Assembly (NCBI GenBank): GCA_046536535.1 | Contig: JAWDMO010000001.1 | Span: forward strand, 5,154-69,153 | Length of the DNA stretch: 64,000 bases | Direction: 5' to 3' | From: Conexivisphaera sp046536535 | GTDB taxonomy: Archaea > Thermoproteota > Nitrososphaeria > Conexivisphaerales > Conexivisphaeraceae | Part shown: positions 34,747-42,505 of the stretch, piece after piece | Numbering within the stretch: the first letter of the stretch is position 1 | Layout: each line of letters opens with the position of its first letter | Position numbers and translations under genes: made by a program | Notes under the pieces: generated by a model | What the model was told of the DNA's origin: nothing | Database searches by the model: none | Seen by the model: the letters and a program-made list of their open reading frames with translations, nothing else

Positions 34747-35583
34747 TCAAATCGATCCCCCCAGCGCCGCCAGAGCGTCCCCGACCAGGGACTCCAGTGC
34801 AGCCGCGCCGTAGCCGCCGCATGGGCACGAGGACATGGCCCTCCGAGTCACCTCGTCGGCGATCCCCGCCGTCATCCTGGCGCCCCTCAGGTCCTCCAGG
34901 CGAAGCCCCGCCGAGGTCCCGCAGGCGCTGCCGCCCACGGCCATCCTGAGGTCCTCGACGACCCCGTCCACCGTGAGGCCCAGCGCCGCGACGTTCGCGA
35001 TGGAGCGGTCCAGATGCCTGATGCCGCGTTTTCCGTAGTACCACCTGTAGCCGGCCGGGAGGTCCCCGAACTCCACGCGGACCAGCAGCTCGTCCCCGCG
35101 GATGCGCCCGGGTGAATCCCCGCCGAGGGGACTCCGATCGAGCCCCACGCGCCTTTCGCCGTCCGGCCCGACAACCGTGGCGATGGCGTCGAGCGCAATG
35201 AGCGCCGGAGGAATATCGTTGCTCGGATCGCCGAGGGCGACGTTTCCGCCGAGCGTCCCCATTGTGCGGATGGCCGGATCGCCGACGGATGAGGCGGCGG
35301 ACGATATCAGGGACAGCGCGGGGGACCCGCCGAGGCCCTCCAGCTCCGAGAGCCGCAGGGCGGACCCCAGGGATATCGTCCCCCGGGCGGCGTCGACGCC
35401 GCCCAGCTCCGGTAGACGCCCGATGTCGACGACGAGCTCGGGCCTGACGAGCCTCCTCTTAAGCATGAGCACTCCGACGGTGCCGCCGGATATCACCAGG
35501 TGATCGCGCACGTCCGCCATCAGCTCGAGCGCCTCTTCCAGGGTCCCGGGGCGGGCGTACTCGAACCTGTCGGGATAGAGCAC
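34747..35583 (-). CDS. Molybdenum hydroxylase FAD-binding subunit
   Basis: 278 residues. FAD motifs of the CoxM/PCMH type: HLVISGGTVGVLMLKRR (about 28-44) in place of the usual AGGxS, and TMGTLGGNVALGDPSNDIPPALIAL (about 107-131) in place of TIGGN. The C-terminal CO_deh_flav domain follows. First gene of a FAD-FeS-Mo operon that continues into the MFS gene. No dedicated Moco insertion factor (CoxD/F/XdhC type) is encoded nearby. Confidence 0.92.
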   Translation of the reverse strand: MLYPDRFEYARPGTLEEALELMADVRDHLVISGGTVGVLMLKRRLVRPELVVDIGRLPELGGVDAARGTISLGSALRLSELEGLGGSPALSLISSAASSVGDPAIRTMGTLGGNVALGDPSNDIPPALIALDAIATVVGPDGERRVGLDRSPLGGDSPGRIRGDELLVRVEFGDLPAGYRWYYGKRGIRHLDRSIANVAALGLTVDGVVEDLRMAVGGSACGTSAGLRLEDLRGARMTAGIADEVTRRAMSSCPCGGYGAAALESLVGDALAALGGSI

Positions 35584-35680
35584 GCTGTGCGGATGCGCGC
35601 ATATCGTTTAACTTTAACGCGGAGGATACGCGACGCGAAGGCGGAACGCAGCATCTGTGATGGCGCCGTAGTCCACATGT

Positions 35681-35731
35681 GATAAAGTGAACGGCAAACC
35701 TCGCCCCTTCTAGGGGCGGGGAGGAGGTCAG
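35681..35731 (+). mobile_element. 51-bp gene-less derivative of the TnpB element
   Basis: Bases 35681-35712 are identical to the left end of the intact element at 47239-47270 (GATAAAGTGAACGGCAAACC and the 12 bases after it). They run straight into GGGGCGGGGAGGAGGTCAG, which ends in the same GGAGGAGGTCAG as that element's right end. CTCGCCCC and GGGGCGGG form a hairpin. So it is left end fused to right end with everything between deleted. Confidence 0.75.
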
Positions 35732-35780
35732 ATTGAACGTTCAACTAAGGATATTAATATATGCGTTGTCCGGACGATGC

Positions 35781-36998
35781 ATGCGCGCCGCGCGGGAGGA
35801 CGTCCACAGGCTGGCGGCCCTCAGCGTCTTCCTCTCGATGTTCCTCTGGGGGTTCTCCGACGCCATAGCGTCGCTCGCCACCCAGTGGCCGATCGTCCCG
35901 GAGCACGCCTACATCTACATGCTGCTCGCCATGCCGATCGGGCTGCTGTCGGGCAACTTTGTGATGGGGCACCTGGCGGACAGGCTGGGGAGGAAGCCCG
36001 TCATGGTGATGGCCCTCGCGATATACTTCGTCGGCGTGGCGCTCACGGCGCTCGCGGGATCCTGGGAACTGCTGGCCGTCGGCGTGGCGCTCCTCGTGTT
36101 CTCGGTGGCGGGGGGAGACGAGCCGGCGCTGCTCTCCTACCTTGCTGAGTCGTCCCCGGCGCGCTCACGCGGTACCCTGGTAATGATGGCCTCGAACGGA
36201 GCCAACGTCGGGGCGGCGGCGGCCGCATCCATATTCCTGCTGGTGGGCGGCGGCTTTCACGAGCAGAGGCTGGCGCTCATCGTGACGCTCGCGCTCGCGC
36301 TGCCGCTCGCAATACTCGTGAGGACCAGGCTCCCGGAGTCTATCGCATGGAAGCGCGCCAAGGAGTCCGGCGCGGCGATCGGGCACGGCGTCCTGCGCGG
36401 GCTTGGCGGCGCGTCGAGGCTGTACTTCCTGATCACCATATCGCTCACGACCATTCTGACGTACGGCCTCGTTTCGTGGGCCATGGGCCCCTATTTCTAC
36501 CCGGAAATGGTCTCCCTGATAGTGCTGCTCTTCAACTTCGGCGCGATAGCGGGCGGCCTCCTGGGATCCGCCATCATAGATCGCCTGGGGAGGAGGACCA
36601 CGTCGATCTCGTATTACGCGGGCGGGTTCCTCACGGGGCTTGCCATAGTGATCCAGCTGGCGCTGCGTCCCTCCGCGTTCCTTATGTTCTCGTCGCTGCT
36701 GGTCATCAACGGGATATTCACACAGCTCACGTGGGGCCTCAGGCTGGTGATGGAGACCGAGCTCTTCCCCACGATCTCCAGGGCGACCTCGATAGCTGCC
36801 GTGAGGGCCTCCGGGTGGATCGTCTACATCGCGTCGCTCTTCTTCACGGGCAGCTTCACGGCGCTCTCGTTCATGATCTACGATCTGGCGCTCTGGGCGG
36901 TCGGCGTCAGCGGGGCCGCGACGTGGGCGATCGCCGGCTACGAGACCAGGGGAAAGGCAATTGAGGAGCTGGATTCGATGACGGATCGGCATGGCTGA
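35781..36998 (+). CDS. MFS transporter coupled to the pseudo-threonine-synthase gene
   Basis: 405 residues from ATG 35781; a TTG at 35733 is in frame but lies in the mini-element, and ATTAATATAT (35752-35761) sits about 26 bases before the ATG. About twelve membrane segments. Signature loop GHLADRLGRKPVMVM, and its repeat DRLGRRTTSISYY. AWGLRLVMETELFPTISRAT-like TWGLRLVMETELFPTISRAT resembles the metabolite:H+ symporter branch. Its stop overlaps the next gene by eight bases, so the two are co-translated. Confidence 0.87.
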   Translation: MRAAREDVHRLAALSVFLSMFLWGFSDAIASLATQWPIVPEHAYIYMLLAMPIGLLSGNFVMGHLADRLGRKPVMVMALAIYFVGVALTALAGSWELLAVGVALLVFSVAGGDEPALLSYLAESSPARSRGTLVMMASNGANVGAAAAASIFLLVGGGFHEQRLALIVTLALALPLAILVRTRLPESIAWKRAKESGAAIGHGVLRGLGGASRLYFLITISLTTILTYGLVSWAMGPYFYPEMVSLIVLLFNFGAIAGGLLGSAIIDRLGRRTTSISYYAGGFLTGLAIVIQLALRPSAFLMFSSLLVINGIFTQLTWGLRLVMETELFPTISRATSIAAVRASGWIVYIASLFFTGSFTALSFMIYDLALWAVGVSGAATWAIAGYETRGKAIEELDSMTDRHG

Positions 36999-38148
36999 GG
37001 GCCTCGATGGTATCTTCACGGTCTGTCTCGTGTGCGGCGCGAGGAATCCCGGCATCCACCCCCGCTGTCCGACCTGCGGAGGGCCGGCAATACTGGACGT
37101 GCCAGATCCAAAGTGGGACTTGATGCGCGATGTGCCCAGCATGTGGAGGTACGCGGGGATGCTCCCGGGATTCGCGAGGACCGTGTCCCTGGGGGAGGGA
37201 CTGACGCCGGTCAGGAGGGTCGGAGGGGCTTTCGTGAAGTTGGAGGGGAGGAATCCGACCGGAAGCTACGCGGACAGGGCATCTTCAGTCATCGCGAGCT
37301 ACGTGGCGTCCGGCAACCCCGGGGTCGGGAGGGTGGCCGTGGAGTACTCGGAGGACTTCACGTACTCCATGGCGATGTACATGAGGGGCATCGCCGATGT
37401 GGATGTGGCGATCCCCGATCCGTCCAGGATCGATCCATCGGAGATCGTCGCGCTGGTCGGCCTCGGCGCGCGCGTGCGCTTCGGCCGCGTCGGGGACGGC
37501 CTGATGTACGCCAGCTCCCTGGCCGTTGAGGGGTTGAAGACGATCGCGCTCGAGATTGTGGAGAGGTACCCGAGGATGGAGAGGATCGTCGTGCCGGCGG
37601 AGACCGGCCTCCTGGCGCTCTCCATCTGGAAGGGCCTGAGGGACGCCGCGGATGCGGGGATCGATGTGGCTCCGGAGGTCGACGCCGCGGTCCTGGAGGG
37701 ATCGCAGGCCCCGGAGCTGTTCAACAGCGCGGGCGACGTCAGGGTGCACACCGTGGGCCTCGAGGAATCCATTGAGGGCCTTGTGAGGCTCGCCGGCTCG
37801 GGGATAAGGGCGAAGATGCTTTCGGCCGCGGCGTTCACGCTCGCGGATGAGCTGGGGGGAGGGCTGGCGATCGTGACCGTGGCCCAGAGAAGGCAGGCCG
37901 CGAGGCGGACCAGGGAATCGGGGCTCATGGATGACGTGGAGGCCGCCGTGGCTCGGCTCGGGGAGGCCTCCGCGTACGACGTGTGGGGACGGCTCAGGGG
38001 ATACAGCCTCAGGGGGGTCTACAAGGCGATCGCGGCCCTGGAGGTGGACGGAAGGCTCTGCGCGCGCTACCGGATCCGGGGAGGCAGGAAGGTCAGGATG
38101 TATTTCCCGTGTGGGACCCACACGGGATCCCGGGCGATCACAGGATAG
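36991..38148 (+). CDS. Threonine-synthase-like pseudoenzyme with zinc ribbon and winged helix
   Basis: 385 residues. A zinc ribbon (Cys12, 15, 26, 29) and LGEGLTPVRRVGGAFVKLEGRNPTGS are plain threonine synthase features, but the PLP-lysine motif SFKDRG reads SYADRA (92-97): the lysine is Ala94. The phosphate/substrate loop STGNTAAS reads YSEDFTYS. So PLP catalysis is very unlikely. Residues about 305-385 add a winged-helix-like tail (ASAYDVWGRLRGYSLRGVYKAI, LEVDGRLCARYRI). I infer a ligand-sensing regulator, probably of the MFS gene it overlaps. Threonine synthase itself must be elsewhere. Confidence 0.75.
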   Translation: MAEGLDGIFTVCLVCGARNPGIHPRCPTCGGPAILDVPDPKWDLMRDVPSMWRYAGMLPGFARTVSLGEGLTPVRRVGGAFVKLEGRNPTGSYADRASSVIASYVASGNPGVGRVAVEYSEDFTYSMAMYMRGIADVDVAIPDPSRIDPSEIVALVGLGARVRFGRVGDGLMYASSLAVEGLKTIALEIVERYPRMERIVVPAETGLLALSIWKGLRDAADAGIDVAPEVDAAVLEGSQAPELFNSAGDVRVHTVGLEESIEGLVRLAGSGIRAKMLSAAAFTLADELGGGLAIVTVAQRRQAARRTRESGLMDDVEAAVARLGEASAYDVWGRLRGYSLRGVYKAIAALEVDGRLCARYRIRGGRKVRMYFPCGTHTGSRAITG

Positions 38149-38845
38149 CGACGACCCTCGTAGGGGCTCCATCGAGGCCCCGCAGCTTCATGGGGAGGGC
38201 TATGAAGAAAGCGCGGGCCGATCCCCTCCCGCCCAGGACCTCCCCCAGGTTTGCCACCTCCTCTATTATCAGGATCCCGTTGGACAGGAGGATCCTGTGG
38301 ACCTCCGTCCCCGTGTCGGTTATCGGCTCCATCGCGGCCGTCCTCTCCCCCCATCCCCCTATGCTGAACGCCTCGGTGGCCACGAGCGAGGCCCCCTTCT
38401 CCACCAAGTACTTGGCGCCGTCCACCGAGAGGTACGGCCACATGAACAGGTACCTCCTGTTGATTCCCCTGAGCGAATCCCACCCCGTGTGCATGAAGAC
38501 CATGTCGCCCCTCCTTATCTCGGCGTCGAACGCGCGCAGGTCGTCCGCGGTTATCGGCTCCCCATCCCCCTTATGGGTGAGGTCTATCGCCACGCCCTCG
38601 CCCATGAGCCTCCTCGGAGGTATCGCGCTCACCGGGTCGCCGTCCTCCAGCATGTGGGATGGCGCGTCCATGTGCGTCCCGTGATGCGTGTTCATATGTA
38701 TCTCCCGGAGCCTGTAGCCGTCCACCTCCATCAGTTTGGCGTCCTCGACCGAGAAGCGGCTGTTCGTGGGCCACGAGGGCATTCCGTGGTACATTTCGTG
38801 CGTCAGGTCGACTATCCTCGCGTTCCTCAGGTCCATCATTCCCAC
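38138..38845 (-). CDS. Cyclase-family metal hydrolase (kynurenine formamidase-like)
   Basis: 235 residues. The family metal motif HxGTHxDxPxH appears as HHGTHMDAPSHM (about 54-65), with DLTHEMYHGMPSWP at the start. Members hydrolyse amides, lactones or cyclic imides such as N-formylkynurenine, isatin or oxazolone rings. Which one applies here is not readable. It overlaps the pseudo-threonine-synthase tail to tail by 11 bases and starts inside the end of the dehydrogenase gene, in which operon it is downstream. Confidence 0.85.
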   Translation of the reverse strand: MGMMDLRNARIVDLTHEMYHGMPSWPTNSRFSVEDAKLMEVDGYRLREIHMNTHHGTHMDAPSHMLEDGDPVSAIPPRRLMGEGVAIDLTHKGDGEPITADDLRAFDAEIRRGDMVFMHTGWDSLRGINRRYLFMWPYLSVDGAKYLVEKGASLVATEAFSIGGWGERTAAMEPITDTGTEVHRILLSNGILIIEEVANLGEVLGGRGSARAFFIALPMKLRGLDGAPTRVVAIL

Positions 38846-39912
38846 CCTATCACGGTCTTTATCTCCCCGCTGGGCCTCGCCGTCAGGGCATCGATGGAAT
38901 CCTCCGGCTTGACGACGCTCGTTATCATCGATTTCAGGACCCCCGGGAACGAATCCTTCCAGCTGGACAGGTAGCTGAGGGCCCTTATGTAGTGCTCCTT
39001 CGCCCCGTCCACGGTCCCAACTATCGTGATGTTCCTCTCGACGACGTCTATCACGTCCTGTCCGGTCAGGCCCTCAGACCCCATCGGAGCCGTGCCGAAC
39101 AGTATCATAGTCCCGTTCGGCCTCAGCGCCCTGAGGCCGTCTATCACGACGTCCGGGCTCCCGGTGGTCTCGACGAACACGTCGGACTGCGGCACCGGCT
39201 TCGATCTGTCCTCGCGTATGAAGTACTCGGCGCCTATGCGGGAGGCCATCTCCGCGAGCTTTCCCTCCGGGTCGTGCCTGCTGAACATCCTGACGTCCAT
39301 CCCGACGGATGAGAACATCATGGCGAACAGCATCCCTATGGGTCCGGCGCCCGCGATCGTGACCGTGAGGCATGAACGGGATCCATCCCTGCAGTTGGTT
39401 ATCGACCTCCTCGAGACCAGGTCGTAGACGTCGTACGATTTCACGATATTCTTCAGCGGCTCCGTGAGGACGGCTAGCATTCCGAGGGACTCGTCGTCCA
39501 CGCGCACAAGATAGGTCGGGTCATCGGTGAAATGGTCCCTCATGAAACCGTCGAGGCCCCTTATTCCGGCCTCCACGAAATCCCCGTCGCTGCAGTTGTC
39601 CTGGCGCCCTATAAGGCAGTTGAGGCATTTCCCGGGCCTCCTGACCATCGGGATCACGAGGGAACCCTTCCTGATCTTCATGCCGGGATCCACATCCTCG
39701 ACCCGGGCTAGGGCCTCGTGCCCGATTATGAGGTCGCCCGACCCGGGCGGAGGCCTCGCGAACGGCAGCTGGTTGTTCACGAGCCCCCTGTCGGTGCCGC
39801 ATATTCCTGTGTAGAGCGTCCTGAGAAGGACCTCGCCCTTCCTCCTCTGGGGTTCCGGGACATCCCTCAGCGCGGCGCCGGGCTTTCCCACGGTTATCGA
39901 TATGGCCCTCAT
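38836..39912 (-). CDS. gdh: Glucose 1-dehydrogenase (zinc MDR family)
   Basis: 358 residues from ATG 39912, overlapping the glycoside hydrolase stop by four bases. Catalytic zinc region GICGTDRGL and IIGHEALARVEDV; structural zinc lobe CLNCLIGRQDNC; nucleotide-binding VTIAGAGPIGMLFAMMF; and HFTDDPTYLVRVDDE, typical of archaeal glucose dehydrogenases of the Sulfolobus and Thermoplasma type. It oxidises glucose (and often galactose) to the lactone with NAD(P)+, the first step of the non-phosphorylative Entner-Doudoroff route. Directly downstream of a glucan hydrolase, which would feed it glucose. Confidence 0.92.
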   Translation of the reverse strand: MRAISITVGKPGAALRDVPEPQRRKGEVLLRTLYTGICGTDRGLVNNQLPFARPPPGSGDLIIGHEALARVEDVDPGMKIRKGSLVIPMVRRPGKCLNCLIGRQDNCSDGDFVEAGIRGLDGFMRDHFTDDPTYLVRVDDESLGMLAVLTEPLKNIVKSYDVYDLVSRRSITNCRDGSRSCLTVTIAGAGPIGMLFAMMFSSVGMDVRMFSRHDPEGKLAEMASRIGAEYFIREDRSKPVPQSDVFVETTGSPDVVIDGLRALRPNGTMILFGTAPMGSEGLTGQDVIDVVERNITIVGTVDGAKEHYIRALSYLSSWKDSFPGVLKSMITSVVKPEDSIDALTARPSGEIKTVIGWE

Positions 39913-41861
39913 GGCCCTGCCTCCGGTGTCACCGTAGATACGCCTTGCGGCGCTCCGGAGAGCCTCTCGTCCATCTCCACGAGCGCAATTATCAGCTCCG
40001 CGTGCGCCCACGCGAGCGGGGACGCCGAGAGCGGGGATCCATCGTACGGGTTGACCTGCTCCGACAGCACGCCGGACCCCTGCGAGTGCGAGGCCACCCA
40101 GTCCAGCGCCTCCATGGCGCGGGGCATGTCCCCGGCCCTCAGATAATATCTCGCCAGCCAGAGCGTGGTGATCGTCCACGGGTTTCCGGGTATCGATTGA
40201 TCGTCCTTCACCCTCATGTACCGATCCCCCTCATATCTGGCGAGGCCGCCCACGCCCCTTATCCAAAGCCTGGACCTGAGCTGGCCCACGGTGGACTCCA
40301 CGCGCGGATCAATCGGGTCGATGAGCCCGAGGAGCGGCACCGCCAGCAGGGCGCTGTCGAGCGTGAAGTCGGGCTTCCCCCTTATGATGGCGCGGGCGAA
40401 CCGGCCCACGTCCTTCGAGTAGAACTTCGCGGAGAACGAGTCCCTCATCCTGGACGCGGTAGCCCTGTACCTCGCGGCCCTGTCGTCCTCGCCGAAGAGC
40501 CCCGCCATCCAGGCCGCGGCCTCGAGCGCGGCGTGCACCGCGGCCACCGTGTGCGCGTGGATCCCGTAGCGCTCCTCCCACAGATCGTAGCTCTCCTTCG
40601 GGAGGCCGTCGTCGCCCACGAATCCGGCCATGAAGTCCGCCGCCCTTATCACCAGGCGCTCGTAGTAGGGAGCCAGGAGCGCGACGTCGTTGCGCCTCCT
40701 CACGTATTCGCCGAGCGACCAGACGACGAGCGCCGTCTCGTCCTCCTGTATGTTGGCGATCGTGTGCCCGTCCATGACCATCGGGAGCCATGTGCTGGCG
40801 AGCTTTCCGTCCACGTAGTACTTGTGGTGGAGGTAGCCCTCATCTGATATCGAGGACTCCATCAGATCGAAGAACTTGGTGGCGGTGGAGCTGTGGCCCG
40901 CCATGCTCAGCGCATAGGCCGATATCGCGGCGTCCCTGGGCCACACGTAGTAGTACCCATCCCTGTTAATCTTGAGCTGGTCGCTGTCCAGCGATGCAGC
41001 TATTCCGCCGGCCGCGTTCACGTGCGTCGCCAGTATGAAGAGGGAGCGCTTGAACAGGTACGGATAATCCCCGCCGAGCCTGGGGGAGCGCCTTGAGGAC
41101 CAGTAGTCCCAGTAGTTAGACGTCCTCCTGAGCATCGAGGACAGCCTGCCCCAGCTCAGGCTTCCGCCGAGGGACGTGACGGACCGCATGTCCGGGCCAC
41201 ACGCTATGTAATAGAAGAGCGACTTTGAGCCGTGCGGCGCGAGGTCGGAGGAGTAGCCCACGACGGAGTCGACGGATCCGTTGGCCACCGGGTTCATCGA
41301 GAGCCTCCCGTCCTCCGCGTCCTTCCAGGTGCCGGCCAGCCCCACGTGCTCCTTTATCCCCACCGCATACTGGTCGATCCCCACGTTGTCCTCGCCTATC
41401 GCCGAGGCAAGGAAGTACCTGGCGCCCTTGTAGTGTATGATCGCGTTGAGCGCGGGATCGTATATCCCGGTATCCCCGATGTCGTTGCCGTATATATAGA
41501 AATTCTGATGCATGAAGACGGAGAACTTCCTCTTGGAGCCCGAGAGGTCCCTCACGGTTATCAGCCTGGCGTAGACATCCTCCAGCAGGTCCACGAAGTC
41601 CTTCGTCATTATCTCAACGCCGAGGCCGTCCGGCGCGTAGAGCGCCCTCGACACCATGGTGTCGCCGACGTAGTCCATCTCCCTGAGGACCGACGCGTCC
41701 AACCAGCGGAATTGGCCGTCCACCGAGATCCCGAACATGAAGGGATGGCCGATCGCGTGGTTGTCGCGCGCGGCCTTCGAGTAGTAGAAGTCGACTATCC
41801 AGTGATTTGAGTCGAACGCCGCTATCAACCTCCCGTTGCCCAGCGGCGTATACCTTACCAT
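39909..41861 (-). CDS. Glycoside hydrolase family 15 (glucoamylase or trehalase)
   Basis: 650 residues from ATG 41861, preferred over 41876 because TATTAAT (41884-41890) lies about 26 bases upstream. An N-terminal beta-sandwich (1-260) precedes the (alpha/alpha)6 barrel. Key sites: GYYYVWPRDAAISAYAL, YDLWEERYGIHAHTVAAVHA with the general-acid Glu, and GVLSEQVNPYDGSPL with the catalytic-base Glu. No signal peptide, so it acts inside the cell on glucan, maltodextrin or trehalose. Coupled to glucose dehydrogenase by a four-base overlap. Confidence 0.92.
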   Translation of the reverse strand: MVRYTPLGNGRLIAAFDSNHWIVDFYYSKAARDNHAIGHPFMFGISVDGQFRWLDASVLREMDYVGDTMVSRALYAPDGLGVEIMTKDFVDLLEDVYARLITVRDLSGSKRKFSVFMHQNFYIYGNDIGDTGIYDPALNAIIHYKGARYFLASAIGEDNVGIDQYAVGIKEHVGLAGTWKDAEDGRLSMNPVANGSVDSVVGYSSDLAPHGSKSLFYYIACGPDMRSVTSLGGSLSWGRLSSMLRRTSNYWDYWSSRRSPRLGGDYPYLFKRSLFILATHVNAAGGIAASLDSDQLKINRDGYYYVWPRDAAISAYALSMAGHSSTATKFFDLMESSISDEGYLHHKYYVDGKLASTWLPMVMDGHTIANIQEDETALVVWSLGEYVRRRNDVALLAPYYERLVIRAADFMAGFVGDDGLPKESYDLWEERYGIHAHTVAAVHAALEAAAWMAGLFGEDDRAARYRATASRMRDSFSAKFYSKDVGRFARAIIRGKPDFTLDSALLAVPLLGLIDPIDPRVESTVGQLRSRLWIRGVGGLARYEGDRYMRVKDDQSIPGNPWTITTLWLARYYLRAGDMPRAMEALDWVASHSQGSGVLSEQVNPYDGSPLSASPLAWAHAELIIALVEMDERLSGAPQGVSTVTPEAGP

Positions 41862-41965
41862 GGCTTCCCGGGGCATGATCGAGTATTAATCGTTGCGCAC
41901 CGCTGCGGCGGCGGAGCCGTGCGACATATCATATTAAAAATAAATACGTTGTTAAGGGTGCGCGC

Positions 41966-42505
41966 CTACTCCGGCAGCGCGGTCCTCCCGAGCGTCGTGT
42001 TGGCCACTATCGCTATCCCCAGGTACATGGCGACTATCCCGGTTATCAGTCCCATGTATCCCCCGGCTATGGTGGACGCGGCTACCCATCCGCCTATCCC
42101 GAGGAGGAGGAACGTGATCGTCAGGAGGATCAGAACTATCGTGAGGACCCTCGCCTTCACCATCCCCGCTATGGCCGCGTACGCGAGCGTCACTATGCCC
42201 CAGAGGATCATCCAGAGGCCGAGCTCGGACCCCGAGACGGGTAGCCCCAGTATCAGCGTGAATGCGAGCCCGAGCCAGAACAGGCCGTATGTGGAGAAGG
42301 CGGTCCCGCCGAAGGTGTCGCCGCGCCTGAAGTTCATCCAGCCCGCGAAAACCTGCGCCAGCCCTCCCCAGAAGACCGCGTACCCTATCGTGAGGCCCGT
42401 CGTCGGTATGAGCCCCGCGTTGTGCGCGCTTAGCACTATCGTTGTCAGGGCGAATCCCAGGAGCCCGAGGCCCCCGGGGTTCACCTTCTCGAATCCGGCG
42501 CTCAT
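41966..42505 (-). CDS. satP: Acetate/succinate transporter, GPR1/FUN34/YaaH (SatP) family
   Basis: 179 residues with six membrane segments. The family motif NPxPLGLxxF near the start appears as NPGGLGLLGFALTTI, and the substrate-path residues FxGGxxQ appear as FWGGLAQVFAGWMNF. It overlaps acetyl-CoA synthetase by four bases, which supports acetate as substrate: uptake followed by activation. Confidence 0.92.
   Translation of the reverse strand: MSAGFEKVNPGGLGLLGFALTTIVLSAHNAGLIPTTGLTIGYAVFWGGLAQVFAGWMNFRRGDTFGGTAFSTYGLFWLGLAFTLILGLPVSGSELGLWMILWGIVTLAYAAIAGMVKARVLTIVLILLTITFLLLGIGGWVAASTIAGGYMGLITGIVAMYLGIAIVANTTLGRTALPE

Noticed and set aside
34739..35044. N-terminal extension of the 2Fe-2S subunit
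   Set aside because: Runs within the FAD subunit gene in another frame; the ferredoxin domain begins at 34738.
32266..35583. Aerobic CO dehydrogenase (CoxMSL)
   Set aside because: Gene order is the same, but the AYxCSFR active-site loop of form I CoxL is absent.
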